Of a DNA stretch of 46,835 nucleotides, positions 7,999 to 15,807 are shown in pieces. A program made the position numbers and the translations under genes. Origin of the DNA: Isosphaeraceae bacterium (GTDB lineage Bacteria > Planctomycetota > Planctomycetia > Isosphaerales > Isosphaeraceae); the NCBI GenBank assembly GCA_025356435.1, contig JANXSY010000237.1, positions 1 through 46,835 of the forward strand, in the 5' to 3' direction. The first letter of the stretch is position 1. Each line of letters starts with the position of its first letter. Below the pieces are notes generated by a model. That model ran no database searches and was not told where the DNA came from. It saw only the letters and a program-made list of their open reading frames with translations.

Positions 7999-8110
7999 GT
8001 GCCGGTGACCCAACGCCCCATCCTGATTGGCGAGAGCGGCTGGTACGCCGACCGCTTCCCGATCGTCGAGGTCGGCAGTACCTTAGACCTACCGGCCGAA
8101 CGCCTCCGCA
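7999..8110 (+). pseudogene. Possible DUF72 N-terminal remnant
   Basis: In the frame starting with GTG 7999 the translation contains I-L-I-G-E-S-G-W, directly followed by Y-A-D-R-F-P-I-V-E-V-G-S-T and L-P-A-E-R. DUF72 proteins start with an IGTSGW strand and, about 25 residues later, a YA-RF--VE-NSTFY-LP block. Here the two blocks are fused without the intervening segment, and similarity then stops. I read it as a decayed, internally deleted gene end within the 399-base gap between htrA and the next gene; chance similarity is possible. Confidence 0.3.
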
Positions 8111-8134
8111 CCACCCTCTTCTTGGTAGAACTCC

Positions 8135-8476
8135 ATGAACCAAGCCGTGATCGAGACCGACGAGGATCGGGCCGCCCGCGAGATTTACTGGCGTACGAAG
8201 CTGCGCCGACTCCGCTTCGGTGCCGAGCCGTTGCGGGTCCAGGTCAATCGATATCGAGGGGTGACGATCGTCCTCAGCGTGATCTCGGGCAGCGTCGCGC
8301 TCGGGTTTCTGGCGATCTTCTCTTCCTTCCACCGTCCCGACGTGGCCCTGGTCCTCGACGCCATCCTCTTCATACCGATCGTCGGCCTCGCCTGGCTCGA
8401 CTTCGGCCGGTTGGCGAAAGACGTCGCGGATTATGAGGCAGAGAGGCAGCAGCAGGGATTACAAGGCACTTACTGA
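8135..8476 (+). CDS. Small integral membrane protein (two helices)
   Basis: 113 residues. A charged N-terminus (about 1-40) is followed by two hydrophobic stretches, roughly 43-63 (VTIVLSVISGSVALGFLAIF) and 70-90 (ALVLDAILFIPIVGLAWL), separated by a short loop, then a charged C-terminal tail. This is a hairpin topology with both ends on the same side, probably cytoplasmic. No family was recognised. The ribosome binding site is weak. The stop lies within the 3' end of the convergent metalloprotease-like gene (7-base overlap). Membrane location is well supported; function is unknown. Confidence 0.7.
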   Translation: MNQAVIETDEDRAAREIYWRTKLRRLRFGAEPLRVQVNRYRGVTIVLSVISGSVALGFLAIFSSFHRPDVALVLDAILFIPIVGLAWLDFGRLAKDVADYEAERQQQGLQGTY

Positions 8477-9450
8477 CCGATCGGCTTGCGGGCATAGAGA
8501 CGCATCTCGGCGTCGAGCTTGGTCAGGTCTCCCAGGTGGGCTTTGGCGTCTTCGAGGCGGTCTTTGGGGTCGCGCCGGCCTGCGATCGCGGCGAGATAGG
8601 CGCGAAGCCGGGGGAGCTTGGTCGGGGTTTTGAGATGCGAGTGGATCAAGACCCAGCTCTGGGCATAGGCAACTTGTTGCGTCTTCTCCTCGCGGAGCAG
8701 GTCGTCCTCAACGATCAGGCGGGGCAGGGGGAGCCACACGTCTCGGAGCCGACGGGCTGAGGAAGGGAGCCCTTCGAGGCGTTCCTTATTGACCTGGCCG
8801 ACGCGCCCGTGGCCCCTTGGCCTCCAGACTTCGCCGTAGGTGGCCAGCCCCTCGCTGATGCAGAGCGGCACGTCGGCCTTGAGGCCCAACAGCCCGACGT
8901 TGAAGGTCAGTTGGTGGCTCGTCTCGTGAAAGAGGATGAAGGAGTTGATCCGCTCGGCCGCCGCCTCGACCTGCGCCTGATTGCCGCGAAAGTCAAACAT
9001 GACGAGCCGATTGGTGTCGAGCTCGAAATGGCCCCCGATTGCCAGGTCGGTCTTCTCGCCGGTATAGGCGGCATAGGCCTTAGCGTCGGAGAGGATCACG
9101 ACCGTCATCTTTTGAGGAGGATAGGCGAGGCCGGCGAACCCCTTTTGCTTGAGGTCGAGGAGGAAGTCGTCGGCCATCTTCTCGCAGGCGTTCAACGCCT
9201 CAGCACGGAAGGCATTTGAGGCATCGCCCAGCCCAAGGAAGTGCGCGGTCTCGGTGCGACCGAACGCCGCGAGGCCGGCCTTGCGGGCGATCGCTTTGAT
9301 CTCCGCAGCGTCGTCGGCCCTGGCAAGCCTCGGGAGGAGAGAGGCGAGGGTGACGCCAAGGAACAGGCGGCGGGTTGCGACAGGATCGGAGGGAGCACCG
9401 CTTGATCCCGACACGAGGGGAGGGGAGATCAAAGGGCCGTCGTGCCTCAT
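8470..9450 (-). CDS. Secreted DUF1570-like metalloprotease-type protein
   Basis: 326 residues. A twin-arginine-like leader (R27-R28-L-F-L, then a hydrophobic stretch and ARA before residue 46) points to export, possibly by Tat. The mature part has HETSH (175-179), the HExxH zinc-ligand and catalytic glutamate signature. A further glutamate in ISEGLATY (E200) sits where gluzincins place the third ligand. This fits the planctomycete DUF1570 family of putative peptidases, whose substrates are unknown. The start codon has no clear ribosome binding site; a later start would cut into the leader. It is convergent with the small membrane protein gene and divergent from lepA. Confidence 0.82.
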   Translation of the reverse strand: MRHDGPLISPPLVSGSSGAPSDPVATRRLFLGVTLASLLPRLARADDAAEIKAIARKAGLAAFGRTETAHFLGLGDASNAFRAEALNACEKMADDFLLDLKQKGFAGLAYPPQKMTVVILSDAKAYAAYTGEKTDLAIGGHFELDTNRLVMFDFRGNQAQVEAAAERINSFILFHETSHQLTFNVGLLGLKADVPLCISEGLATYGEVWRPRGHGRVGQVNKERLEGLPSSARRLRDVWLPLPRLIVEDDLLREEKTQQVAYAQSWVLIHSHLKTPTKLPRLRAYLAAIAGRRDPKDRLEDAKAHLGDLTKLDAEMRLYARKPIGQ

Positions 9451-9478
9451 CGGGGCCTCGCGACTCGGCGTGCTCGGA

Positions 9479-9508
9479 TTGACCGGCGAGCCGTTCGTAG
9501 GATAGACT
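9479..9508 (+). promoter_or_regulatory. Sigma70-type promoter for the lepA cluster
   Basis: TTGACC (9479-9484), an 18-base spacer and TAGACT (9503-9508). The start of transcription would fall near 9515, giving a leader of about 180 bases before lepA. The spacing equals that of the htrA promoter. The leader has no obvious ORF with a ribosome binding site. Confidence 0.6.
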
Positions 9509-9695
9509 GAAGATCTTTCAAAGTATTAAACCACGACAGCGGATGGGATCGCCATTCTCCCTGGAAATCGATCCGGGAGGCAGGAAGGCGACCCTCGCAT
9601 TGCCGACCTTCCCCCGCGCCGGGACTCCCTTCGACCAGCCAATTCCGGCTCGCATCCAGACCTCGGCCGGAACGAGTCTTTCTCAGGAACCCCTC

Positions 9696-11501
9696 ATGGC
9701 GTTCGATCCGAAATTCATCCGCAACTTCTCGATCGTCGCCCACATCGACCACGGCAAGAGCACCCTCGCCGATCAACTGCTGCTTCAGTCGGGGACCATC
9801 ACCCCGCGCGAGTTTCGCGAGCAGCTCCTCGACGACATGGACCTTGAGCGCGAGCGTGGGATCACGATCAAGGCCCGGGCGGTCGCGATCAATTATGTGA
9901 TGGACGGCCAGAACTACGAACTGAACCTGATCGACACCCCCGGCCACGTCGATTTCCACTACGAAGTCTCGCGAAGCCTCGCAGCCTGCGAAGGGGCGAT
10001 CTTGCTGGTCGACGCGACCCAGGGCGTCCAGGCGCAGACGGTCGCGAACGCCTACGCGGCGATCAATAACAATCTCGCGATCGTCCCCGCCTTGAACAAG
10101 ATCGACATGCAGGCAGCGCGTCCGGATGAGATCCGCGAGGAGATTTTCTCGACGCTCGGGATTGACCCGGCCGAGATCCTCTCGTGCAGCGGCAAGACCG
10201 GGCAGGGCGTCCCCGAAATCTTCCGCGCCGTCATCGACCGAGTGCCGCAGCCCGCCGGTGACCCGAACGCCCCGCTTCGCTGCCTCATCTTCGACTCGAA
10301 GTTCGACGACTACGCGGGCGTCGTAATCTATATGAGGGTGGTCGACGGCGTGGTCAAGGTCGGCCAGAAGATCCTGCTCATGGCAGGCGGGACCGAGCAC
10401 GACGTCATCAGCGTCGGCCAGTTCCGGCCGCACCAGGTCGGCGTCGATGAGTTGGGAGTCGGGCAGGTCGGCTACGTCACCGCCAACATCAAACGGCTGT
10501 CCGACGTCAGGATCGGCGACACAATCACCGAGGCGCTTCGGCCTGCGACCGAGTCGCTGCCCGGCTATCAAGAGCCATCGCAGGTGGTCTTCTGCGGCCT
10601 GTTCCCGGCCACCCACAATCAGTTTGAAGACCTCCGCACGGCGCTCCAGAAGCTGGCGCTCAACGACGCCAGCTTCACCTACGAGCCCGAGTCGTCTGAC
10701 GCCCTGGGGTTCGGCTTCCGGTGCGGGTTCCTCGGCATGCTGCATATGGAGATTGTCCAGCAGCGGCTCGAGCGCGAGAGCAACCTCATGCTCGTGCAGA
10801 CCGCGCCGAACGTCACGTATGAGATTTTGACCAATAAGGGCGAGACCTCGCTCCTCTCCAACCCGACCCGCATCCCCGACGCGGGCGAGATCGAGGAATT
10901 CCGCGAGCCGATCGCTCGGGTGAACTTCATCCTCCCGTCGGAGAACATCGGCGCGATCATGCAGCTCTGCGAGGATCGGCGCGGGACGTATCTCAAGACC
11001 GAATACATCACGACGACCCGGGCCATCCTCAGCTATGAGCTGCCCCTGGCCGAGATGATCTATGACCTCTACGACAAGCTCAAGAGCGCCACACGCGGCT
11101 ACGGCACGATGGACTACGAGGTGATCGGCTACAAGGCCAGCGACCTCTGCCGGCTCGATATCCTCGTCGCGGGGGAGAAGGTCGACGCCCTGGCGATCGT
11201 TGTCCACCGGTCGCATGCCGACCGTCGCGGACGCAAGCTCGTCAAGAAACTGCGTGCCGAGATCGGTCGCCACCAGTTCGAGGTGGCGATCCAGGCCGCG
11301 ATTGGCACTCGGGTCGTGGCCCGCGAGACGATCTCCGCGCTCCGCAAGAACGTCACCGCCAAGTGCTACGGCGGCGACATCAGCCGGAAGCGCAAGCTGC
11401 TTGAGAAACAAAAAGAGGGCAAGAAGCGTATGAAGCAGGTTGGGAACGTCGAGATCTCTCAGGAGGCGTTCCTCTCCGTGCTCGACGACAGCGACGATTG
11501 A
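9696..11501 (+). CDS. lepA: Elongation factor 4 (LepA), ribosomal back-translocating GTPase
   Basis: 601 residues, the normal length. The GTPase motifs are A15-H-I-D-H-G-K-S22 (G1), DTPGH (80-84, G3) and NKID (134-137, G4), followed by the EF-G-like domains II, III and V and the LepA-specific C-terminal domain rich in lysine and arginine (GGDISRKRKLLEKQKEGKKR). It binds ribosomes and affects translocation and initiation under stress. The ATG at 9696 has AGGA upstream and gives the standard N-terminus MAFDPKFIRNFSIVAHIDHG. Signal peptidase follows 55 bases downstream, the same lepA-lepB order as in Escherichia coli. Confidence 0.96.
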   Translation: MAFDPKFIRNFSIVAHIDHGKSTLADQLLLQSGTITPREFREQLLDDMDLERERGITIKARAVAINYVMDGQNYELNLIDTPGHVDFHYEVSRSLAACEGAILLVDATQGVQAQTVANAYAAINNNLAIVPALNKIDMQAARPDEIREEIFSTLGIDPAEILSCSGKTGQGVPEIFRAVIDRVPQPAGDPNAPLRCLIFDSKFDDYAGVVIYMRVVDGVVKVGQKILLMAGGTEHDVISVGQFRPHQVGVDELGVGQVGYVTANIKRLSDVRIGDTITEALRPATESLPGYQEPSQVVFCGLFPATHNQFEDLRTALQKLALNDASFTYEPESSDALGFGFRCGFLGMLHMEIVQQRLERESNLMLVQTAPNVTYEILTNKGETSLLSNPTRIPDAGEIEEFREPIARVNFILPSENIGAIMQLCEDRRGTYLKTEYITTTRAILSYELPLAEMIYDLYDKLKSATRGYGTMDYEVIGYKASDLCRLDILVAGEKVDALAIVVHRSHADRRGRKLVKKLRAEIGRHQFEVAIQAAIGTRVVARETISALRKNVTAKCYGGDISRKRKLLEKQKEGKKRMKQVGNVEISQEAFLSVLDDSDD

Positions 11502-11556
11502 GACGGGCCGGGCCGACCTTCTCGACCCAAGCGGGACTGCGGGAGACTCGGGCACG

Positions 11557-13059
11557 ATGACCATCTTCGATCGCCGGCCCGAGCCCGACCCGATGGTTTC
11601 GTCCCCCGTCCCCCCGTCGCCGCCCGACTCGGACGACAACCCGAGAATCGCCCTCGCCGCACTGGTTCGCCAGACCGTTGAGTTTCTCGTCTCGCTCTGC
11701 CTGTGCCTCATGCTCTTCCGGACCTTCGCCGCCGAGGCGTACATCGTGCCCACCGGCTCGATGGCCCCGACCCTGCTCGGGCTCCACAAAGAAGTGACCT
11801 GCACCAACTGTCGGTTCCGGTTCGTGCTCGGGATGGACGAGCGCGGGCGATCCGGCCGCGCGGTCTGCCCCAATTGCGGTCAGCACGAGACCGACGCCTC
11901 CGCCTCGATCGCCTCCAGCGGAGACCGCCTCCTCGTCCAGAAGTATCTCTTCGATATTCGAGGCCCGAGGCGCTGGGAAGTCGCGGTCTTCCAGAGTCAG
12001 AACGAGCCGAACCAGGCGTACGTGAAACGGGTCGTCGGCCTGCCGGGCGAGATGGTCCAGGTCCGGGGCGGAGACCTCTACATCAACGGTCGGATCGCCC
12101 GGAAGTCATTGGCCGAGCTACGGGCGATCCGTCAGCTCGTCTACGACAACGACTTCATTCCCAAGGATTCCGATCGATTCCCGCGCTGGGTCTTCCGCCG
12201 AGGGCCGTCTCGGATCGCCACCCCGAGCGGCTGGAAGGCTGACGGCTCGGGCTTCATCCACGAGCCTTCGAAGTACGATCGAGACCTGGTTGACTGGCTC
12301 GACTATCGCCACTGGGACCCTGATACCGGCCGCTATGGACCGGTCAGAGACGTCTATGCCTACAACGGCGGAGACGTTCGCGGCGACAATACCGTCTCCG
12401 ACCTCATGCTCGACTGCACGCTCTCGGTGCGTCCCGACGCGCAGAACCTCGTCGTCCGGATGAACACAGTGACCGAGACGTTTTTCGTCACGCTTCCGGT
12501 CGACGACCGGGCCAAGCCCGAGGTACGTCGGGGCGGCAAGAGGCTCGAAGTTGGCCCGGCGCTCGCGACGATCAAGTCATCCCCGGCCGACGCCCCGCGA
12601 TCGCAGAGGCTGGAAGTCGCGCTGGTTGACCGTCGGCTGATGGTCGCGATCGACGGCAAGCCCGCCTTCGATCCGGTCGACTTCGAGGGCGTCTTGTCCG
12701 GCCCGACGCCATTCGCGACGCCGGTCTCGATCGGCGTCCAAGGCGGGGGCGTCTCGGTCTCGTCGCCCAGGATTTTCCGGGACATCCACTATACGAGCGC
12801 CCTGGCGAATACCCCGAAGCGGCCGTTTGGCGTTGAGAGCCCTTTCATCCTCGGCGCGGACGAATACTTCGTGCTTGGTGACAACAGCCCGGTCTCGAAC
12901 GACTCCCGGTTCTGGGCTGCGAGCCCGGTCGTTCATCGCAAAGACTTCCTGGGGAAGCCGTTCCTGGTCCACCTGCCGGGCCAGCTCTTTTCGCTCCGCG
13001 TCTTCGGCCGGTCGATCTGTTGGATTCCCGACCCTCGCGAAATACGTTACATTCGTTGA
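11557..13059 (+). CDS. lepB: Signal peptidase I with zinc-ribbon and beta-sandwich-like insertions (copy 1)
   Basis: 500 residues, far longer than the usual 200-320. One N-terminal membrane helix (about 33-58) is followed by the catalytic serine in PTGSMAPT (S68). A four-cysteine ribbon (C82, C85, C104, C107) is inserted before the general-base lysine in Y-V-K-R-V-V-G-L-P-G-E (K157). The final signature GDNSPVSNDSR is at 441-451. Between K157 and that box is an insert of about 270 residues; its last part (about 275-412) resembles concanavalin/LamG-like beta-sandwiches. All catalytic elements of signal-peptide cleavage on the outer face of the membrane are present. GGGAG precedes the ATG at 11557. 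A second copy follows at 13135. Confidence 0.9.
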   Translation: MTIFDRRPEPDPMVSSPVPPSPPDSDDNPRIALAALVRQTVEFLVSLCLCLMLFRTFAAEAYIVPTGSMAPTLLGLHKEVTCTNCRFRFVLGMDERGRSGRAVCPNCGQHETDASASIASSGDRLLVQKYLFDIRGPRRWEVAVFQSQNEPNQAYVKRVVGLPGEMVQVRGGDLYINGRIARKSLAELRAIRQLVYDNDFIPKDSDRFPRWVFRRGPSRIATPSGWKADGSGFIHEPSKYDRDLVDWLDYRHWDPDTGRYGPVRDVYAYNGGDVRGDNTVSDLMLDCTLSVRPDAQNLVVRMNTVTETFFVTLPVDDRAKPEVRRGGKRLEVGPALATIKSSPADAPRSQRLEVALVDRRLMVAIDGKPAFDPVDFEGVLSGPTPFATPVSIGVQGGGVSVSSPRIFRDIHYTSALANTPKRPFGVESPFILGADEYFVLGDNSPVSNDSRFWAASPVVHRKDFLGKPFLVHLPGQLFSLRVFGRSICWIPDPREIRYIR

Positions 13060-13134
13060 CGAATCCCTTCCGAGGGGACATTTGCCATTGCCCCGCGCCG
13101 GCACTCTCGCCAACGGCCGCAGGAAACCGGACTG

Positions 13135-14886
13135 ATGACCAAGACTGCCACCCGCCCCGGCCCCGCCCCCAAACCCAACCCGGCGGGTGAGACGACCGAC
13201 GCGGCGAAGCGAGAGAAGCCGAAAGAGTCATTCCGCGACATTGTCGAGCAGGTCGTCGTCGCCATCCTCCTCGCCGTCCTGATCCGAGGATTCGACGTCG
13301 AGGCGTTCGTCATCCCCACCGGGTCGATGGCACCGACCCTGAAAGGCCGGCACAAAGAGGTCACATGCCCCCAGTGCCGTAACGTCTTCGCCGTGAATTC
13401 GTCGGAGGACGCCGACCTGCGGAAGAACCCACGCGAACGCCAGTACGAGATGGGGATTTGCGTCAACTGCCGGTTCCTTGTGCCGATCGGCGGCGAGCCC
13501 AGCTTCAAAGGCGACCGCATCCTCGTGATGAAGTTCCCCTATGAGTTCCCGACGCTCCCGGGCGCGGGTGGTCCGGACCGATGGGACGTGGTCGTCTTCC
13601 ACTATCCAGTCGAGCCCGAGGTCAACTACATCAAACGGCTGGTTGGTCTCTCTGACGAAGACCTTCGCCTCCACCGCGGCAACATCTACGTCCGGCCCGG
13701 CCGATCAAACGACCCGTTCCAGATCGTCCGCAAACCGCTGTCCCGCCAGCAGGCGATGTCGATCCTGGTCAACGACGACACCCGCCGCCCGACGCTGCTC
13801 AAAGACCGCCCCGAATGGCAGCGATGGCAGCCCATCGGCCGCGTCACCGAGCCAAAGCCCGGGGTCTTCTCGATTGCCGCCGGCCCGCAAGACGCCGGTA
13901 GCCTGCGCTATCGCCACCTCGTCCCCGACCCCGAGCAGTGGGAGGCGATCGCGGCCAAAGACCCACTCCCTCGCGCCCCTCGGGCAACGCTCATCACCGA
14001 CTTCTATTCCTACAACGCGACGACGATGGCCGACGCGAACGACAAGTCGGCCGCCTGGCTCCAGTCCGACTGGGTTGGAGACCTGACCCTCGAATTCGAC
14101 CTCCGGGTCGAAAAAGCCGAGGGGGACGTGAGCTTCGAGCTGGTCGAGGCGGGGGTCAAGAACCGCTGCGTGATCGACCTGAAGACGGGCGTCGCCTCGC
14201 TCTTCCACGGCCAGACAAAGCTCGGCGAGGCCCCGACGCGGATCACCGGCCTCGGCCGCTATTCGGTCGGGTTCGCCAACGTCGACGACCGGCTCACCCT
14301 CTGGGTCGACGGCCGGACCCCGTTTGGCGACGGCCTGGTCTACGACGACGCGCCGGGCACCACGCACGGCCCCACGGCGGCTGACCTCGACCCGGCTGGG
14401 ATCGCCGCGAGCGGCACGTCGATCGAAGTGAGTGGCCTTGTCCTGAAGCGCGACATCTACTATACCCTCAATCCGAGCCGACCCGACGGCGCGATCGATT
14501 ACCCGCGTCCGCGATTCGAGGAGAGGTCGGAGTCGAAATACGCTCGCGTGCTCTTCATGTTCGACGTCCTCTCCGACCCGGCGAAGTTCGGCCCGATCAT
14601 CGACGATGTGATGCCCGGCGAGACCTATACGATCAAGCCCGGCCACTTCCTGATGATGGGCGACAACAGCCCCCGGAGCGCAGATAGCCGGGCCTGGGGC
14701 AACGGGGATCGCGATTGGGACGTCACCAACCGGTCGCGATGGGAAGTGCCTCGGGCGTTGCTGATCGGCAGGGCGTTCTTCGTCTACTGGCCGCACGGCG
14801 TGCCATTTTGGCCCAAGATCCAGGTCGCCCGCGACTTCCTCATCCCCTTCCGACCCTACTTCGAGCGGATGAAGCCGATCAGGTAG
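13135..14886 (+). CDS. lepB: Signal peptidase I with zinc-ribbon and beta-sandwich-like insertions (copy 2)
   Basis: 583 residues, a diverged tandem paralogue of the preceding gene. The layout is a Pro/Lys-rich cytoplasmic N-terminus, a membrane helix (about 36-52), the catalytic serine in PTGSMAPT (S64), a cysteine ribbon (C78, C81, C109, C112), the lysine in Y-I-K-R-L-V-G-L (K167), a long insert and the terminal GDNSPRSADSR (509-519). The insert includes a beta-rich segment (about 310-442, ending V-S-G-L-V-L-K-R-D-I-Y-Y) of LamG/concanavalin character. It is 75 bases after copy 1 and 48 bases before lptB, so the cluster is probably one transcript. Whether the two copies cleave different substrates is unknown. 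Confidence 0.9.
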   Translation: MTKTATRPGPAPKPNPAGETTDAAKREKPKESFRDIVEQVVVAILLAVLIRGFDVEAFVIPTGSMAPTLKGRHKEVTCPQCRNVFAVNSSEDADLRKNPRERQYEMGICVNCRFLVPIGGEPSFKGDRILVMKFPYEFPTLPGAGGPDRWDVVVFHYPVEPEVNYIKRLVGLSDEDLRLHRGNIYVRPGRSNDPFQIVRKPLSRQQAMSILVNDDTRRPTLLKDRPEWQRWQPIGRVTEPKPGVFSIAAGPQDAGSLRYRHLVPDPEQWEAIAAKDPLPRAPRATLITDFYSYNATTMADANDKSAAWLQSDWVGDLTLEFDLRVEKAEGDVSFELVEAGVKNRCVIDLKTGVASLFHGQTKLGEAPTRITGLGRYSVGFANVDDRLTLWVDGRTPFGDGLVYDDAPGTTHGPTAADLDPAGIAASGTSIEVSGLVLKRDIYYTLNPSRPDGAIDYPRPRFEERSESKYARVLFMFDVLSDPAKFGPIIDDVMPGETYTIKPGHFLMMGDNSPRSADSRAWGNGDRDWDVTNRSRWEVPRALLIGRAFFVYWPHGVPFWPKIQVARDFLIPFRPYFERMKPIR

Positions 14887-14934
14887 GTGCCAGACGACGC
14901 TGATGGAACGATGATCGATCAAGGAGGATCGCCG

Positions 14935-15783
14935 ATGGCCCTGCTCGAAGTTCGCGATCTCAAGAAATGGTACGGCAAGCGCCAGGTCGTCAACGGCGTG
15001 AGCTTCGAGGTCAATCAGGGTGAAGTCGTCGGCCTGCTCGGCCCGAACGGGGCCGGCAAGACGACGAGCTTCCGTATGACGATCGGCCTGATCGACTGCG
15101 ACGGCGGCACCGTCGAGTTCGACGGCAAGGACGTCACCAAGCTGCCGATGTATCAGCGCGCCCGCTCGGGCATGGGCTATCTCGCCCAGGACTCCAGCGT
15201 CTTCAAGCAGCTCTCCGTCGAAGACAACCTGATGGCGATCCTCGAAACCCGACCGCTCAATCGCAAGCAGAGGCGCGAGCGACAGGATGAACTCCTCAAC
15301 CAGTTCGGCCTGACCCAGATCCGCCGGACCAAGGCGAATCGAGTCTCGGGCGGCGAGCGGAGGCGTCTCGAGATCGCGCGATCGCTCATCACCGAGCCGA
15401 AGCTGATCCTTCTCGACGAACCGTTCGCGGGCATCGACCCCAAGACGGTCGCCGAGATCCAGGACGCGATCCGGGGCCTTGTCGAGCAGCACAATCTCGG
15501 CATCCTGCTGACCGACCACCAGTTCCGCGAGACGCTCGAAGTGACCGACCGCTGCTACCTGATCCGCGAGGGCCAGGTCTTCGCCTACGGCGACCGCGAG
15601 CAGATCATCAACAACCCCGACGTCCGTCGCCACTACATCGGCGAACGCTTCGACGTCGGCCATCTGCTCGACGAGCGGAAACGCCACTCACTCCCCACCG
15701 AAGGCTCACCCCCCGAAGTCGTCATCGACCACGTCGACGACCAATCAGGATCGCCCCTCCACCCCCGCGGACCCGGGGCTTGA
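14935..15783 (+). CDS. lptB: LPS export ABC transporter ATPase (LptB-type)
   Basis: 282 residues. Walker A GPNGAGKTT (36-44), Q-loop in YLAQDSSVF, signature VSGGERRR (137-144), Walker B LILLDEP (157-163) and the H-loop in LLTDHQF are all intact. The A-Q-D-S-S-V-F-K-Q-L-S-V-E-D-N stretch is the LptB hallmark. It would power LptFG extraction of LPS or a related lipid from the inner membrane. The start at 14935 is set by AGGAGG 7 bases upstream, in preference to the GTG at 14887. The ~40-residue C-terminal extension (PPEVVIDHVDD... PRGPGA) is longer than in proteobacterial LptB. No lptA, lptC or lptFG is nearby. Confidence 0.9.
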   Translation: MALLEVRDLKKWYGKRQVVNGVSFEVNQGEVVGLLGPNGAGKTTSFRMTIGLIDCDGGTVEFDGKDVTKLPMYQRARSGMGYLAQDSSVFKQLSVEDNLMAILETRPLNRKQRRERQDELLNQFGLTQIRRTKANRVSGGERRRLEIARSLITEPKLILLDEPFAGIDPKTVAEIQDAIRGLVEQHNLGILLTDHQFRETLEVTDRCYLIREGQVFAYGDREQIINNPDVRRHYIGERFDVGHLLDERKRHSLPTEGSPPEVVIDHVDDQSGSPLHPRGPGA

Positions 15784-15807
15784 AATCGAAGAGATCAGTC
15801 CGAAGTT

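Noticed and set aside
9447-11873. 808-residue open frame on the minus strand opposite lepA
   Set aside because: Antisense to a universally conserved GTPase gene; composition rich in Asp, Arg and Val without recognisable motifs.
13705-15687. 660-residue open frame on the minus strand opposite the second signal peptidase and lptB
   Set aside because: It spans two recognised genes and their gap, shows no domain, and reflects third-position GC bias.
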